A stretch of 64,000 nucleotides of DNA from Kwoniella bestiolae CBS 10118. Lineage: Eukaryota > Basidiomycota > Tremellomycetes > Tremellales > Cryptococcaceae. The stretch is from positions 310,001 through 374,000 of the forward strand of contig NC_089247.1 in NCBI RefSeq assembly GCF_000512585.2, given 5' to 3'. The translations under genes were made by a program, and so were the position numbers. Below are positions 45,211 through 57,700 of the stretch, piece after piece. The stretch's first letter is position 1; each line of letters opens with the position of its first letter. The notes under the pieces are model-generated. The model ran no database searches. It was given only the letters and a program-made list of their open reading frames with translations, and had not been told where the DNA came from.

Positions 45211-45481
45211 GGTGGTTGATTGTGACGGTAAGGTAACAAGATTGTCGAGAATGCCAATGGAGATATGATGTAGGTTGCAGGTTGTTTGGCTCGTCTTGTC
45301 GGCTATGGTCAACTTCCTTCTGGTGTGGCGGCGATCGCCGGAAAATCCTTGGTTCGGAGATCAACGTAAGAGCGCAAGAGTCAGTTATAGATCGTCACTG
45401 CTCTTGCTCTACTCATCCTTCTTCTCGATCAACCCATTCTGGTGATATATAGCTCACTGAAAACCTGTCAAGTCCTCAAGT
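45211..45481. promoter_or_regulatory. Short divergent promoter, TFC6-like / mitochondrial gene
   Basis: 271 bases separate two diverging start codons, the tightest divergent pair in the window. A TATA-like run (gatatatagctc) lies near 45443, about 40 bases before 45482. Confidence 0.5.
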
Positions 45482-47495
45482 ATGGCTCCCCGTCTACCTA
45501 TCGCAGCTCTCAGACGGAATGCCGTCGCAGGGCCATCACGACTCTCGATACGAGCTCTTTCGACTCCCAGTCGAACTTCCCCTTCTCCCAAAATCAGCTC
45601 GGTGCCATTCAAGATCCGTCCTGAAGATGCTGCTCAGAGGATGTATATCAACGGTCTCCTCGCATCAGGTAAGCTACTAGGTGTATCATTTCATGGCAGA
45701 CATGAACCGTGACAGCTTACATCCTGTGGGTGATCTTACTGGTAAATCTTAGCTGCTTTACCGAATATGATCCTAGCTGGATTATTACGATTATTCGGAC
45801 CGTCCATAACACCCTTGGCGAATGAGTTTGGCCTAGGGTCAAACCTCAAGATGAAAGATATGAAAGCTGTGCTATATCCCATATGGAGGGTGGACAGTAT
45901 ACTACAGGGAATTGTCAAGTTGGAAGGGACGAATCAGAGGTTTGAACCGAAGATGTGGATAAGTACGAGAGAGGGGTATGTACCGGGTGAGTCATGCTGT
46001 CTTCACATTCCGCACCAGGTCAACATGCGAGTCCACGAGTTTGTAGCTGATATACAGAGCGATGAATTATAGGCAACCCTTTTGCACCATTATCATACCT
46101 CTCATTCGCCGTACCTCCCTTGCCCGATGATCTACCTCAATACAACTTGGCGGAAGATCTCACTCAGCTAGGAGATGGATTCGACGTCGTTCCTGTACCA
46201 TTCACTGTGTCGCCTTTGGGTTTGGCTAAGAAGCTGAGGAAAACGATTGGGACGAGGCAGAAGTGGGAGAATGTGACGATAGATGAGTCGAAATGGGAGG
46301 AAATAATGGTTAGTCCAATCGAATTCTCTCATGTTACTGTCCTCAGCTGTTGTCCGTATCTCCGCTTGCGACCTTCGAAACTATCAGCAGGACGCAGGCT
46401 TTCCATAAGTTGAAGCTCTTACAATCAGCAATCCCAGTCTGTTCAGTCAACTGACATATTTGATTCGCCCAGCTCGCAGCATATCCAATAATGTTTCCGA
46501 TCTACATAGCAGAGTTCGAGCATGATCTAGGTGACGACGGTGTGCGATCCTTCAACGTAATAATGGATGCGCACGATGACAACCCCCAGAACTGTAGAGT
46601 CAGCTGGCCGCCCCCTCCACAACTGGTAGAGAGGTGAGTGAAGGTCTTTCCCTCCTCCGGTGCCCCATCCATCATGACTCTACACGTCACACAAAGAGCA
46701 GAACCCATCTGTTATGCCTATTTCAAACAGAAAAAATCAAGAGACAAATTACTAATAATATATACAACGGACACAGTGGCAGATTCGACAAAAACTACTT
46801 TGTAAACCCCGCCCCCTTCCTCCCAATATGTAATCTCCTCCTCTACCCCTCCGTCGCCCCACACAACGTGATCGGACCCAACACCTCGAAGCTCGTCGAA
46901 TCATATAGAGAATGGATGTCCCCCCCTCCCAACGAGGACGATAAGCAGATGATCCCGCCCTCGCCTATGGTGGGTGTGCAGAATGATGAGGAGCCCAATG
47001 GGCCGGATTGGGATGATGTGAGGATACAGAGTTGGTCGGGCGAGGAGAGGGTGCAGAATGGGGATTGGCTTGAACAGGCGCTGAAGACTCAGAAGGGGAT
47101 TGAGACGCTGGAGGTGAGTGAGAGGTCTCGTCAAGTCTTGTTCCGGTGTCCTGAACCGTGACTTCCTCGGAAACGTAACCTATCTCCAACGTACAACGAG
47201 GAGTAGTCTGTCTCATCTCAACGACCCATGTCTGAGGGTATAGCGTGCTAATTCACCTGAATGTTGGTTGGTATAGACAATGTCATATTTCTCTTCCCGC
47301 GCTCCACACCCCGAAGACCTAAAAGGTCTAGTGATCAATACTGCAGGGTCCAGACCGACTTTCGAGAGGAAATCACTTAGCGATATGGAGAATCAGCTGA
47401 GGGATGATGTGGAAAGGATGAAGAAGGAGTTGGAGGAGATGAAACCTGATTGGTTGAGGGAGTTTGACAAGAGCAAGAGCAAGGAGAAGAAATAA
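45482..47495 (+). CDS. Predicted mitochondrial protein of unknown function
   Basis: At least six exons. The N-terminus (MAPRLPIAALRRNAVAGPSR, then LSIRALSTPSRTSP) is rich in Arg, Ser and Ala without acidic residues, a typical mitochondrial presequence. Next comes VPFKIRPEDAAQRMYINGLL, AALPNMILAGLLRLFGPSIT, MKAVLYPIWRVDSILQGIVK, NPFAPLSYLSFAVPPLPDDL, FDVVPVPFTVSPLGLAKKLR, LAAYPIMFPIYIAEFEHDLG, VNPAPFLPICNLLLYPSVAP and a helical C-terminus (DVERMKKELEEMKPDWLREF) ending in a Lys-rich tail. The first junction (exon 1 ends 45668, GTAAGC donor) and the others keep frame. I know similar hypothetical proteins exist in fungi by general pattern only and cannot name the family. Mitochondrial targeting is inferred from composition. 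Confidence 0.7.
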
Positions 47496-47647
47496 AGTGC
47501 AGTGGGGTGGGCGGAACGTAAGAAGCACAAGAGATAAAACACATATCAGCAGGAATATGCATACTCACATATCTCATGTTCAAGCAAGATACGATTAATG
47601 CATCGGGATTTGATCGCCAATCGAATTATGAAGTCTAGCTCAATCAT

Positions 47648-50600
47648 CTATAACACTTCTTCTCCATCTCCATCAACCTGCTTGGCTTTGCCCTTCCCCT
47701 TTCCATTCCAATCAACACTCATCAAATCACCATCGGCTTCCTTCTCTTTACCCTTCCCCATCCCTGCGTCCAGTTCATACAGATCCTCTTCTCCCCCATC
47801 TACATCCTCATCAAACCCATCCCCATTCACATCCACACCCCCATTCCGTCCATTCACCTCTGACGATTCGCCTCCACCATGACTCTGGTTATCCTTGTCC
47901 TTGTCTTTAACCAAACTAAAACTCTTAAACTGCTTCTGCACCCTCTCATAATGGTCCAATTCCTCTTTACTGACACTAGGAACCAACTTCTCCCTCGCCC
48001 TCTCAAAATCTTCAAAACTAACTTTAACTTGGATTTCTTGAGGGTTGGCAATTTTCGATAGATAGTACTGAACGGTTAAATCGCCTCTCCACGTCTTCTT
48101 AAGCTTCTTCTTCCCATCCTGTTCAGACATGTTACCCTCACACGCATTTCCACCATCACCATACAACCCGTTCAACCTCTCCACCTCCCTATCCACCCCC
48201 TCAGCGACCCTGCTCATCGCACCAAGCATCGCATCCGAACACAGCGCATACAGATCCGCACCAGTCAGATTAAACTCCAACTTCTGCACCACATCTTCAA
48301 GCTTCAGTCTAGGGTCCAAAGTGAATTTCCGAGTTAAAGATCGTATGATATCGAGCTGTTCCTTATTTGTCGAGGGGATATTGAGGTATAGCATCTTATC
48401 GAATCGACCCGGTCGAAGGAGCGCAGAGTCCAAGAGGTCAGGTCGGTTCGTAGCGCCTAGCACAAACACCTGCGCCGCACCCGCAGGGCCTTGGCTCGAG
48501 GATTCTTGGTTCGAGGACTGAGACATGCCATCCAACTCGGCCAAAAGCTGACTAACGATCCTATCCATAACACCCCCCGAATCCCCCTGATTACCCCTCT
48601 TGGGCGCCACACTGTCCAACTCATCCATAAAGATGATACATGGGCTGGCATCTCTAGCGCGCTGGAATAACCTTCGGACGTTGGCTTCGGATTCACCAAT
48701 GTACATGTTCAATAGTTCTGGTCCTTTGACGGAGAGGAAATTGAGGGAACAGGAGGTGGCGACTGCTTTGGCGAGGAGGGTTTTACCTGTTCCGGGGGGA
48801 CCGTAGAGGAGGATACCTGGAAGTGCTCATGGTTAACTGTGTTCCATTGTATAACTACCATGTTGGGAGTGTTCATTGTTTGAGATGACGTTCATCCAAC
48901 TGGTCTGAAAGTAGAAAATGTTCCATCTAACAATGACCAAGACAACCGGTTGATCCGTAAGTAAGAAGACTCAACTCACCAGACCTCTTCTTCAACCCCT
49001 CTCCAAACAGCTCACCCCGTTCCAGCGGCAACTGCACCGTATCCAATATATCCTTTTTGATATTGGCCAACCCACCAACATCATCCCAAGTCACGTTGGG
49101 AATCTTCGGCGCCCCAATACTATCAGAATAAGCACTTCTAGCCTGGTCAATAGCTTCTTTAAGATCTTGAGCGGAGATGCTCATTCCAGCTAGAAGAGCA
49201 GTTTTGGCCGAGGTGCCCGACGAGGCAGGAGAAGAGGCGATACGTTTGAGGGATAGGTCGTATGATCGATGTAAGAGCGCGGCGATATCGCCGGCGTGGA
49301 GGGCAGCAGTTTGCCTTGATATTTCTTTGAGGTCTACGTCAGGCGAGATGGTGTGAGGAGATAGGAGATGGGTTATGATTTTCAGTCTTTCGGGTTCGTT
49401 TGGTGCCTGCAGGATATCACATAGATCAGCTCCACCGTGAAGCACATACATTCATCTTCCACAGTCTCAAAGCCAGTGTGAGACACGAGCCGATTGTCAG
49501 CAGCGGGAGATCGTACTCACCCGAATCTCCACATCCTGCTTGAAACACCCTACCAACTCATTCGGTACACTCTCCACATCAACCGTCGTACCCATAACAA
49601 CCACCGGCCAGTCGGTCGAAGCTTTAGCAGAACTGATGATCTCTTCCAGGACTTTTACTATAGGGGGTGGTCTGCCAAGCGTATTACTCTCGCTCTTCTT
49701 CGCGAGCGCTTCGACGTGATTAAGGACCAGTAGGGACGGCGAGCACAGTTTGGCCTTTTCTAATTTTGCTAGGAGGGTTCCGGAGGTGACCGAGGGAGAA
49801 TCTCCGATTATGTCGTAGCATTCGACCTGATTAGCACAAAACAAAAAGGAAACCATGATCAGCTTTGAGGGAACGGTGACCGGAGCGGCTTGATTACTGG
49901 TTCAGGATATAAGCTTACGTTGATAATGTTATATCCCAATTCATCAGCCACACTCCTTATCAAACTCCTTTTCCCAGACCCTCTTGCACCTTTAACCAAA
50001 ACCGAAAGTTGGATCAAGGATGATAAAGAGGGATGTACGAATGGCGTTTGAAGTAAATCGCGCAGCTTCGTAGTAGCTCCCAATGAGAACGGAGGTGGTG
50101 CCGGATCTAAAGCCACAGTACAAGTCTAGTCAGTATTCGACCGTTATGTATCAGTCCGCTGGAGTATATAGTGGGAGGAAGCACGACACCTACCTATTCC
50201 ATGCCATATCTGATCCCCTTGCCTACCTCCTATCCGCTCCTTCTCCACGCCGGTAAGTACCATCTTCGTCCCCTCATCGAACCAGCATCCCAGTTCTCCT
50301 GCCCTAGCTTTAGAAGATAAGGTCGATCTGAAATCTTCTTCAGGGGGTACGAGTGGATCATACGATAAAGACGTTATCGTGAAATATACCACGGCAGTCG
50401 GTTTCATCTTGATACCACACCAATAATCGTCTTCATCTTCTTCAACTTGATCATCTATGATCTCATTTGCTCCCAGTGGCTTCGAGATGTATACAGGAAC
50501 AGAGATTATATCTCCTCTCCGTACCAACCGTCCATCACTATCATCATTCGACTTGCCCTTGCCTTTTCGGTTTATCGAGAGATACGCTTTGAGACCCTTC

Positions 50601-52346
50601 AACCAAGATCGTTCGTATCGCTTATCAATACCTTCGGAGGTTGCTATCCTGGCAACAGTGAGGGTCTTGGCTGTTGGCAGGGTAGGTGATCTGGCTCCGA
50701 ATGGGGTGGGTTGGACGATGATACTGCCATTCGAGCTTGATGTTGGGAGGAGGGAATGGTGGAGCGATGGAGGTAGAAGAATTGGGTTTGGTGGTCTATG
50801 AAACACAAGACTAGATCAGCACTTATTGTCACAACTGCAATTTGAAATGTGTTATCGTCTTGTGTGATACCCTAGGAGTCGAGCAATTGCGGGGAGGGAC
50901 AAGTCGAACTTACAGCTCATCATCGTACTCGTCCAATCTCTCCCACGCCAAAGCCTTGACCAGCCTCCCCTGTCTGCTGGATCCGCTCGAGCTCGATTCG
51001 CCGTGACCTCCTGATCTGAGGTACACCTAGATATCACCACCTATCAGCTCGCTCAATTGGAGAGACTCATATAGGAATATATATGAAAGATGTTACACAC
51101 CCAATCACCTTCAAAGATTCCCGCCCTACCCAATCCAATAACGCCCAACCAACATACGTCCTCCTCACCACCCTGAGCCATCACTGGACTGAACTTTGTC
51201 CCCCGGTCCACCTCCTCCGCTATCAGCTCATCCAGTGCAGCAGGCGGTGAGATGGGCCTATCACCAGGTCGGGGCGTCAGACTCCCTGAGGTACTTGACG
51301 ATACAGATTTCACCAGATCATCTTCCCCACTGCCATCGGGCAAAGCAGCTCCTGTAGGTTGAAAGAGGGAGAGAGATAGGTCGGAAGATAGGAACGCGTC
51401 GGGATCGAAATTGTCCAAACTCATATGCGTTCTGGAATAACTTGATTTGACTTCATACCCGTCAATGTCTTCTAGGTGGTCTTGCTGAGAGAGGATGTGG
51501 GGTTCGGTAGATAGGATTATACGTGTGGAGGGGGTTAGGATACCTTGAGATACGGGTTCGAGGAGGAGGACACGGAGTTTGGTGCTGGGTAGGGGTAGGT
51601 GGTCGTTTTGACGGATTATAGGTGGATAGGAATACGGGTGCGGTTTCTGAGCAAGTAGAACACCATACAGGGAGGATAGGTCTATATCCCCTTCTATCTG
51701 AGGGTCATCTGGATGCTCGAGCACTGGTTGAACTATGGCTAGGGTTAATTCGAAGGGTTCGTGCAAGTGAACCAAGACTGAGAGGGGAGTGATTGAGAAT
51801 GGGGGAAGTAGTGATGGGTGGACGTATAGCCTCCCAGCCCCGGAGATATTCACAACCTATGTATCCACAGTATGAAACATGAGTCCTTAGGTCATATTGC
51901 TGTCGCAAAGGAATATGAGAGATACACTCACTTCTTCCACCTCGTCCCTCTCAACCCAAATTACCAGACTCCGTTCCTTCCCATTACCCAATCTCCTATC
52001 CTCAGGCCATTCAACAGCTACACATATTCTCCCTCTCTCCTTCTTTTCTTGGCTTGAGGAGACGAGCTTCTTCCATAATTTACTCGAAGCCTTAGCTATC
52101 TGACTATCGCTGCTCCTAGAAGAAGAGGAGAGTAAGGGGAGTACCTGTGCTAAGAAAGGTCGGATGGGTCGACAAGACGAGGGCATTCTTGGTGTCTTGG
52201 GTGGATATTATCGCATCGGATAGGTGGAGTGATATTGTCTGAGGTGTATTGTGTATTGGTCGAATGATATAGGTTGGATATGATTGGCAAGAGTGAGAGA
52301 GGGAGGGAAGGTCGAGATTGACTTTTGGCTCTGAGTCCATCTCCAT
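47648..52346 (-). CDS. PEX6: Peroxin-6, AAA ATPase of the peroxisomal export complex
   Basis: Pex6 with Pex1 forms the hexameric motor that extracts ubiquitinated Pex5 from the peroxisomal membrane. The start at 52346 gives MEMDSEPKVNLDLPSLSHS, and the N-terminal domain continues through TISLHLSDAIISTQDTKNAL and RICVAVEWPEDRRLGNGKER. D1: Walker A GARGSGKRSLIRSVADELGY; its Walker B position reads SLLVLNHVEALAKK, lacking the acidic pair, as is usual for the degenerate Pex6 D1. D2: WDDVGGLANIKKDILDTVQL, Walker A GILLYGPPGTGKTLLAKAVA, GESEANVRRLFQRARDASPC, Walker B IIFMDELDSVAPKRGNQGDS and arginine-finger region GATNRPDLLDSALLRPGRFD. The C-terminus is a low-complexity acidic/Lys tail ending GEEVL. 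About ten introns; the first appears to be only 34 nt (GTCTTG...CACAG). PEX6 and the DHHC gene are co-oriented, 182 bases apart. Confidence 0.93.
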
Positions 52347-52528
52347 ACTCCATAGTGATTCGGTTATTCGTATCCTGAGGTACAACCGGGAACATGACCG
52401 AGTAAGTATGTGGTCAATCCCCGGATAAGCTCATACAGGACATATAGCTGATTTACACTATGCATGGAAGAGAAGATGATACAAGATGCGTGATACCTGA
52501 TATGACAATGTAAGAGTCTATGTGTATG

Positions 52529-54225
52529 CTATGAATGATGTACTGATGTGCACTCCGCGATAGATCCCCTCGCCCTCCTCTCAGCTTCTTCCCTCAACCT
52601 CGTCTCCACATCCTCACTTATAGGCCACAAAAATACCTCATCCCCCATTCCTCGCCGGATAGCATTCCAAGGTAATATCCAAGAAACAGTACTGCCCAGT
52701 ACGATCTCAATGTTCTTCTTCCACCCATGATCATACGGTCTCTCGCGGTCTAATGTTGGTATCACTATCCCCTTCTTCTCTGAAGTTTGTAATTCCTCAG
52801 GAAGGGGGATGAAAAACCATCTCTTATCTGAGAATCTCGATAGGTTCTTCTCTAGCTGAGAGGGGATATGTTTCTTTTGTATTTTGAGTTTATGGATTGC
52901 ATTTAATGCCTGAGCATGCGCTGAGGACCTTCCGCGGTCTATTGTTAAATTACCTTTGAGTATGAGGGAGAGGGTGGTGAAGGCCAGACCCTATCACCAA
53001 TTAGACTCAGCCTGAGCTACTGTATTTCGTAGTCCGATACCAAAGTGAATACACGATCGGAGTCTTACGGACTACTGTAAGAATAATGACTCCTAGCGGT
53101 GGGTCCACTCACAGCGGTAATCAAAGCCAGCACAATCCCAAAACCAACCATCAATCCCACATTTAACCTCATCAACCCTCCCCTACCTTCATCCATTCTA
53201 TCCAACTCCCTCCATCCGAGGATGATCCCACCAGCGTACCGCCCGATAGGTCCACCAGCTATCACCCAGCTATATCCCCATTCCCACCATCTTCGCCGTA
53301 TACCTTCGTCAGCCCTGGAGTAGGTGTATGCCTCTTTCGCTCGGCGGAGGAGAGGTTTGTACAGTGGTAAGGAGATGATGAGGATTGTTGGTGGGGTGTA
53401 TAGGAGGAGGGCGAGGAAGGTACGCATATATGGGGCTGATAGGCAATTTGCGAACTGTACATATGAATGTCAGCAAGAGCTGTGGTGCATGGACATATTT
53501 GTCGGATTGTCAGATGAAAGATTGAAGAGCAAAATCCGGGATGGATCTGATGGTTATACATTGTCTGATAGTTATTTCGGATCGTTGACTCACAAAAACA
53601 CAGTGATGGTCCCACCCCGCTCTACACCTCTTACATAAAGTACAATGCCTCGCTCTAGCAGGTTTCCACCTGCCCCCGCATCTACCTCTATAGCATCGTT
53701 CTACCATCGGATCATCATCGTCGTGTTCTTCGTTATCCGCTAGCCTGATAGCCTTGGCTTCGGCGGGTGAGAGACATTGAAAGATGATTTGCCTATTCTG
53801 GACCGATGAAGGTGGGTCGAGTGGAGGTACGGACTGCGAGGAGGGAAGGAGGTAGAGGCGGAGGTAGAGGACTGTTATGGGTAGGATGGACAATGTTGGG
53901 AATAGGAGGTATAGGCCTGGGACTGGTGTCGGCTCAGCGTCCAGCGTGGTCCTGACTCGGAACTATCGTATACACACTTACGAGCAAGCCAGGAGTGTAT
54001 ATGCGCCTCTTCGATCAATCGAGCTAGAATTTGCCGGGTCACAAGGTATCAGTCGTTGAGTTACTGTCTCTTTGGAGTCAGCACTCACGACCCATTTCAA
54101 ACGTCGATATCTTCCAAGCAAAGCTATGCAACACAAGATTAACGATACGCTCCGTGTTGGCTCATGGGACGTACTAGAAATAAGTGAGCAGGAGAGGCGG
54201 GATGAGCTGTTGGAGTAGCCATGTC
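52529..54225 (-). CDS. DHHC-type protein S-palmitoyltransferase
   Basis: Integral-membrane acyltransferase that palmitoylates cysteines of target proteins, usually in ER, Golgi or vacuole membranes. The start at 54225 gives MATPTAHPASPAHLFL. Membrane segments follow (LYLLFPTLSILPITVLYLRL; FLALLLYTPPTILIISLPL; RLNVGLMVGFGIVLALITA). The cytosolic Cys-rich domain reads ERCYRGRCGGRWKPARARHC then TLCKRCRAGWDHHCVF, and continues over an intron as FANCLSAPYMRTF. The catalytic DHHC is intact. The residues after it are VFFANC rather than the common PWxxNC. The C-terminal half (LKIQKKHIPSQLEKNLSRFS, WILPWNAIRRGMGDEVFLWP) is less typical. The last exon ends at 52529. The 5' exons (WKISTFEMG and ARLIEEAHIHSWLAR) are assigned by frame only. 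Confidence 0.85.
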
Positions 54226-54305
54226 GGTGAATTGCCCATGTCTGACTGAGAGAGGTAGGCGTAGTGACGTGTTGAGCCTAGTAGTAGAGATTCTGTCATC
54301 GATAT

Positions 54306-54340
54306 CATCTTGCATCTTGCATCTTACATCTTGCATCTTT
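54306..54340. repeat. Five tandem copies of a 7-bp unit (catcttg)
   Basis: The unit catcttg is repeated five times with single changes (catctta in copy 3, catcttt in copy 5). It lies about 80-115 bases upstream of the DHHC start codon, in the divergent spacer. Confidence 0.85.
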
Positions 54341-54634
54341 CATTCATCTTGATTGTTTACGGGGTCCCCGCAATACAGCGACCGCCACACACACAGCAAT
54401 TGTATATTTAAATGTGTGTCCTGTTTAAGCTTACGGGTCATGCGGTCTTCCCCGCATTCCCCGCTCACTGCTCACTATTGTTGTGTCGTACGCGGTCTGA
54501 TAATGATCGGTCACACGTTCACATTACGAGTACTACTATCAACTGTCAACTACTTCATCTTGATCTTCTTCTTCTCGATGGTCATATTCCACAATATCAA
54601 TCAAGACAACACTCCCCATATCATAGTCCCGCAC

Positions 54635-54643
54635 TATATATAG
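54635..54643 (+). promoter_or_regulatory. TATA element upstream of the OSH gene
   Basis: The run tatatatag ends 109 bases before the ATG at 54753, in the usual window for a TATA box. Confidence 0.4.
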
Positions 54644-54752
54644 TCTCAGACGATTCCCACTTCCAGCCTGCACGCCCGTCGGCCCTAATATCACGTTCAA
54701 CCAACACGTACCTTCCTCAACCTGAACCGATAAAGGCAGGTGTCTCATCATC

Positions 54753-57700
54753 ATGAGCATACCCGCTCCAGCCTCAAGCAGGCAATCAGGGGACGTAGTG
54801 AGAGCATCACCAAATATAGGCAGTAAGTACACTCCCATCTACTCCCTCGCTGCATTGCCAGAAGCTGATATACGATGTGACCCAGAAATGTCCACCAGTG
54901 CATCATCCTCCACACTCCTTTCACAAGCATCCGGTGCATCCGCAACAGCCCTATACAATTTCCGACTCCTTTCAGCACTTCGATCTGATAATCCTTCCGA
55001 GGTACAGCCATTCTTGGATGAGCTGAGACCATCCACTTCGTCAGTGGAGGGTCAAGAGGATTTAGACAAGGCAGGGAGATTGTTGGGGATGGCTGTGAGA
55101 GTCGCTTCTGGTATGTATCAACTTCACTCTTTTGGAGGAAGGAGCGGTCAGCTGACGACATGCATCTGTCTGTGTGTGATGAACAGTACCGATCATAAAC
55201 TTAATCTTGCAATCACCAGCTGTACCTAATCCTAATTTACCTATCACTCCTGGATCGTCCACTACACCGCTGCATGTCGCTAGTGAGATTGGCAGGACCG
55301 AAGTTGGTGCGTGCTCATGTAATATCATCACTCATTCGTTGGATACTGATGATTCGGGTGTAGTCGAAGTACTGCTCAGTGACCCAATGATCAACGATAC
55401 AATCCGCGATGAGCAGGGTAGGACCGCTTTGGAATGCTCGTCAAGCTCGGATATCTCACATCTCATCGAAGGTGAGTCGCAATCGTTGTGAACCCATGTC
55501 CTAAGCAATGTCCTCGGCTGATATCTGTGTAACTCCCATAGAATCTCGAGGTCAACTACAGCTCAAATACCTTGCCAAATTAGCAGGATATATCTCCAGT
55601 CCTCTCAGCTCCGTTGATGAGAGCTTGCATATGATTGAGTTTCTGGAAGGCCCAAGGTAAGCTACCTCGTCAATGTGCAGCGAGTGTGCATATTAGCTTA
55701 CTTTGCTATAGAACGGGTATTCTAAACCTGAGTGCTCTCGACGAACGAAGTGGTACTTCCCTCTTACATGAAGCGGCCCGTAGAAGGGATCTGAGACTGG
55801 TAGAGCTGGCTGTCAAAAGAGGTGCAGATGTCTTCGTGAGAGATAAGAGAGGGAGGCGAGTCCTTGATGGCGAGAAGAATGCGGATGAGAGGATCAAGGT
55901 GTTCCTTCGACAATGTAAGTTGCATATCAGTGGCCAACTCCGATGCGAGATTTGGGGATGCTAATCCAGCTATGTGTAGTCAACAATCAGGACAGTCTTG
56001 TGGAAGCCAAAAGTGATGGTAGACCACCTGACCTTCGAGGTTTCCTCAGTAAATGGGTAAACTATAGGAGCGGATGGAGGACGAGGTGGTTCGTCCTGGA
56101 GAATGGCGTCTTGAGTTACTGTCAGTCAGCTTTCAATGATACATCAAGTGTGAACTGACAATCTTGGTAGACCGAAACCGTGAAGATGAGCAAATAGCCT
56201 GTAGAGGATCCATCGCCATGGCTGTTGCGACCTTGCATCCCTCGACAGATGGATCGCGTTTCGAAGTACACTCTAAAGTATCATCATCGGTACCTAAATT
56301 CATCGTCAAATCTGCTCATCGAGCGGAAATTGCCAGGTGGGTTCAGTCGATCCGGCTTAATATCGAGTTCTACCAGAAGAAGGGAAATGCGGAAAGTCAA
56401 CCAAAGCGAAGTATGAGTATGAATCAGGAGAAGCAGTCGATTCAGACATTACCCCCTTCCGACTCCTTCCTCAGTCCCAAATTGCAGAGGTCAACAACCG
56501 GACTTAGCGGACTTAGTGTTCCCACGCCAGCAGAGGGAAGCAGGACAAGAGATATGTCATCTTCTCGGACCAACCTTACGGAAGATGATGCCACGGAGAT
56601 CCTTTCGGTATTCGAAGCTCCAGACAACGGTAGTCTCACTGGAAGCGGTGATCAGCACTCTGGTGTTCCCCACGAGGCAGCTTTCGACCTCGGAGCTCAA
56701 AGTATCAAGGCTCAATTGGAGATGACCACTCAACTGGTCGATTCAATTGTCACTCCTCCTGCATCTACCAACGCCTCGCCTGTACGAGGAGGAGGGGGAG
56801 CAGAGATGGCCCGGTCTACGTCCCGTCAACAGGCGGTCAAGAATGCTCTTAGAGAATCTCTCTCGAGCTTGTCAAATTCGATTGCTCATCAGAACATCAT
56901 GACCCATGATAGGGAGAAGTACCTGCTCAATAGAATACAGCGCGAAGTTGAGGCTAGACATCTATGGGAGGAGAACATGTTGACTGTCGCCCAACAGCAG
57001 GCTGAGGCCGATCGACAATTAACAGAAGCTGCCAAGGATAACGAGAAGAAGCGAAAGGCTTTGAAGCAGGCTAAAGAGGTTTTGGCCAACCTAGCTGGAT
57101 CCGACAACTTGCCTAGTCTACCTACGTCTCCGGGTATCTCTGAACCTAGAACAGCGGTGATTGATCAGGGTCTTTTGGATCAAGCTACCAAGGATATCCA
57201 CCGGACTCCTGTAAAGCCCTCGCTCACTCCTAGACCATCCATACCGAACATTCAAGAAGCGCACAATGCGATCTTGGCTGCTGAATCGGATGAAGAGGAT
57301 GATGATGACGATGAGTTCTTCGATGCGATCGAGACCGGTACTATACCCAATCTGAAGCTATACGAAAGTATCGCTCATCCAGAGAAGGAACGACCTGGTA
57401 CGCCCACTGCATTGGAGAGACAGAGCTTCAGCTTGGAAGTTCAGAAAGCACCTCAAAAGGGGACGATCAAGGAGTATCTCGCTAGGAAGAGTCTGGAACC
57501 GTATCTGCATGTCAGGAATAGATTACCCATCGATGACGATAAGAGGCCATCTGTCAGCTGTGAGTGAATCCCCACACAGGAGTTGGGGTATACGAACGAG
57601 GATTGATATGCTGATCTTTTCTGGTGTATCAGTGTGGAGTATCTTGAAATCGTCTGTTGGGAAGGATCTCACCAAGATCTCCTTCCCTGTAAGCTTCAAT

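Larger units (their letters stand above)
54226..54752. promoter_or_regulatory. Divergent spacer, DHHC / OSH genes
   Basis: 527 bases between two diverging starts. It holds a five-copy 7-bp repeat (54306-54340) and a TATA element (54635-54643) serving the OSH gene. Confidence 0.5.

Noticed and set aside
49497..49856. Possible loss of function in the PEX6 first AAA domain (no acidic Walker B)
   Set aside because: The D1 ring of Pex6 is normally degenerate at this site, so the change is expected rather than a defect.
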